A DNA stretch of 8,110 nucleotides from NCBI GenBank assembly GCA_003477185.1, contig DMTJ01000372.1, forward strand, positions 1 to 8,110. The letters run 5' to 3'. Position numbers and translations under genes: made by a program. This DNA comes from Lentisphaeria bacterium (GTDB taxonomy: Bacteria > Verrucomicrobiota > Lentisphaeria > JABSQK01 > UBA12247). Positions within the stretch are counted from its first letter, which is position 1; each line of letters begins with the position of its first letter. This document shows positions 7,117-8,110 of this stretch, piece by piece. The notes under the pieces are model-generated. The model saw only the letters and a program-made list of their open reading frames with translations. It was not told the origin of the DNA and ran no database searches.

Positions 7117-7554
7117 TCAGCCGCAGGTGAGGACCAGACGCTCATAGACGGTCTGGCCGCCGTGGTGGAGGCAATCGTGGCTCAGGGCGCAGCCGTGATC
7201 ATTGGCGATCTGGATGCGTATCCCAGTGGTTGCGGAGTCCGCAAGCCAGGGTGCTATCTCGCGCTCGAAGAGGGCGCGGAGGGTGCCGGACAGGCCTTTA
7301 AGGAGGCGGTGCGGAGTTCGCAAATCCGGCAGTAGGTCACTGAGCGATTGGGCTTCGCCGCCGGGGATGTGGTGGTAGGCAATGCCATGCGTGGCATAGA
7401 ATTCGGTCGGGTCCTGATCGGTCCCGAGGCGCTGACCCAGGCCGGCGGTGGTTGCGGTGGGCCCTGGCAGGCGGGCAATGCGCAGCTCGCCGGGAGGTAG
7501 ATCAGTGATCGCGAGCCAGACGTCTACGGGCACAGCATTGAGGATCAGCAGCAC
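7117..7554 (-). CDS. Unrecognised 145-aa protein
   Basis: The frame runs from GTG at 7554 to TGA at 7117-7119 and shows strong coding character, with most third positions G or C (for example CTC, GCC, ACC, CAC, GGC runs). I do not recognise the family. Visible features are a hydrophobic start (LLILNAVPVDVWLAI), a Gly/Pro/Thr-rich stretch, an aromatic-His cluster (EFYATHGIAYHHIPGGE), an amphipathic helix region (LLKGLSGTLRALFEREIAPW), and a Cys/His-rich tail (HGCALSHDCLHHGG) that could bind metal, which is speculation. The GTG start is not supported by a Shine-Dalgarno, and a stop (7573-7575) lies only six codons upstream, so the gene could be an N-terminally truncated remnant. It converges on the prepilin gene and contains two copies of the iterated palindrome. 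Confidence 0.6.
   Translation of the reverse strand: MLLILNAVPVDVWLAITDLPPGELRIARLPGPTATTAGLGQRLGTDQDPTEFYATHGIAYHHIPGGEAQSLSDLLPDLRTPHRLLKGLSGTLRALFEREIAPWLADSATTGIRIQIANDHGCALSHDCLHHGGQTVYERLVLTCG
7230..7244. repeat. Fully symmetric variant TTGCGGAGTCCGCAA of the iterated palindrome
   Basis: Seven-base arms are perfectly complementary around a single central G. It differs from the common form at one base (C for T), the one position that breaks symmetry in the other copies. It lies in the unrecognised - strand ORF, read there within A-D-S-A-T. Confidence 0.8.
7310..7322. repeat. Iterated 13-bp near-palindrome TGCGGAGTTCGCA, dispersed copy in a second gene
   Basis: Exact match on the + strand, read as L-R-T-P-H by the - strand ORF. 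It shows that the motif is not confined to the giant gene. Confidence 0.85.
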
Positions 7555-7598
7555 ATCTGCGGAGGTTCTTCGTTATTCTTGTTGAGCATGTGCCGGAC

Positions 7599-7715
7599 AT
7601 GACAAACGCAGCATGCCGAATGGCAACGAAGTCAATGGGGCTGTCGTGCTTTGCATTGCTGCTGGCCTGGCCGAGCCTGTACGCTGAGGCAGGTGTACAG
7701 CAAGACGCGGACTAA
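7599..7715 (+). CDS. 38-aa ORF resembling a secretory signal peptide (possible gene remnant)
   Basis: It reads MTNAACRMATKSMGLSCFA, then LLLAWPSLYAEAGVQQDAD and TAA. The pattern is a basic n-region, a hydrophobic core and a cleavage-like S-L-Y-A, after which only nine or so residues remain. This looks like the export signal of a larger protein whose body is lost, or a very small secreted peptide. There is no convincing ribosome-binding site. An internal ATG (MATKSM) is an alternative start. Confidence is low because the ORF is short. Confidence 0.3.
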   Translation: MTNAACRMATKSMGLSCFALLLAWPSLYAEAGVQQDAD

Positions 7716-7728
7716 AGCCATGGCTTTA
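7713..7728. repeat. 16-bp perfect palindrome between two short ORFs
   Basis: TAAAGCCATGGCTTTA is fully self-complementary. It begins with the TAA stop of the 38-aa ORF and ends on the A of the ATG of the next ORF. It could be an operator, a small hairpin at the translation start, or chance; about 0.1 such 16-mers are expected in a random window of this size. Confidence 0.6.
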
Positions 7729-7907
7729 TGACCCAGTTGTTTGTGATGTTCGCAGTCTGGGATCATCAGTCACGCCCGGTGTCAGGGGCGGGGCACTGGT
7801 GGGCTTTGTCCGCGGCGTTGGTCGGGGCAGGGCTGATCGTGCTGGGCAATTGGTATGCCATCGCGCAGCGATCTCTCGGCCTATTGCTGTTTCAGAATCC
7901 AGGTTGA
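7728..7907 (+). CDS. 59-aa putative single-helix membrane protein
   Basis: ATG at 7728 to TGA at 7905-7907. Residues 1-22 are mixed (MTQLFVMFAVWDHQSRPVSG), residues about 24-46 form one membrane helix (WWALSAALVGAGLIVLGNWY), and the tail is AIAQRSLGLLLFQNPG. I do not recognise a family. It starts 12 bases after the previous short ORF stops, and its last 27 bases overlap the end of the opposing - strand gene (7881-8110). No Shine-Dalgarno is visible; the 16-bp palindrome occupies that position. It may be a real small membrane protein or a fragment of a larger one. Confidence 0.35.
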   Translation: MTQLFVMFAVWDHQSRPVSGAGHWWALSAALVGAGLIVLGNWYAIAQRSLGLLLFQNPG

Positions 7908-8110
7908 ATTCGTTCGCCCATCAAGTGGTACGTTGTAGGTCATGCGGTAGGTGTTGGTGGTGAGATCGTGGTCGGTCTGCCAAAAGTCGTTGCCACGTAC
8001 AGACTGGTCGAGCTTGGTCTCGCCGTTAGCGGCCTTGTCATACAGTGCGTAGCCGTCGGGCGACGCTAGCCCTTCGAACTGAATGGGAACATAGCCGATA
8101 CCACCCGTGA
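7881..8110 (-). CDS. C-terminal end of an unidentified, probably secreted protein, cut by the window edge
   Basis: The - strand frame is open from the window edge to TAG (7881-7883) and gives 75 complete residues. They include YVPIQFEGLASPDGYALYDK, NDFWQTDHDLTTNTYRMTYN and a C-terminus GRTNSTWILKQQ. The frame has no plausible start inside the window, so gene callers needing a start would miss it. The composition (Trp, Tyr, Asn, Asp, Thr, alternating hydrophobics) resembles the last beta-sandwich of a secreted carbohydrate-active or surface protein, but I cannot name a family. Codon use is coding-like (GGC, GAC, ACC, AAC, TAC). Its stop lies inside the opposing 59-aa ORF. Confidence 0.7.
   Translation of the reverse strand, partial: TGGIGYVPIQFEGLASPDGYALYDKAANGETKLDQSVRGNDFWQTDHDLTTNTYRMTYNVPLDGRTNSTWILKQQ

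Overview
The window comes from a GC-rich bacterium, most likely a member of the PVC superphylum and probably Verrucomicrobiota (Opitutales/Puniceicoccales-like). The clues are a type II prepilin-like protein of the kind that is expanded in Verrucomicrobiota, Lentisphaerota and Planctomycetota ([18 protein letters not shown] leader, C-terminal H-x(n)-DGH motif), and a very large secreted/membrane protein joining a von Willebrand A domain to a DUF4159 domain. This assignment is inference from protein style; no rRNA or other lineage marker is present.

Layout, left to right. (1) Positions 2-436, + strand: 3' part of a two-domain Nfu-type Fe-S cluster carrier, cut by the window edge. (2) Positions 450-556: an AT-rich long imperfect inverted repeat filling the gap between two convergent genes. 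(3) Positions 564-5873, - strand: one giant 1769-aa gene. Its order is signal peptide, VWA domain with an intact MIDAS, beta-rich region, two membrane helices (the second TonB-like, with an S-x3-H motif), a Pro/Glu/Ala-rich stretch, five 67-residue tandem repeats, DUF4159, and a beta-rich C-terminus. (4) Positions 5874-6282: a divergent intergenic region. (5) Positions 6283-7059, + strand: prepilin-like protein. (6) Positions 7081-7108: a hairpin between convergent genes. (7) Positions 7117-7554, - strand: unrecognised 145-aa ORF with coding-like codon use. (8) Positions 7599-7907: two very short + strand ORFs (a signal-peptide-like 38-mer and a one-helix 59-mer) joined by a 16-bp perfect palindrome. 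(9) Positions 7881-8110, - strand: C-terminal end of a gene that runs off the right edge.

The most notable signal is at DNA level. A 13-bp near-palindrome, TGCGGAGTTCGCA (reverse complement TGCGAACTCCGCA), occurs nine times exactly, with two close variants. Five copies sit once per unit in the 201-bp tandem array. The other four are scattered through two different genes and are read in all three codon frames, so the repetition cannot be explained by a conserved peptide. It behaves like a highly iterated genomic palindrome comparable in style to cyanobacterial HIP1, but its identity and role are unknown to me.

The genes do not form an obvious operon. Neighbours are mostly convergent or divergent, and the usual partners of VWA/DUF4159 proteins (MoxR ATPase, DUF58) are absent. 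I see no CRISPR array, tRNA, rRNA, transposase, phage gene or recognisable defence system.
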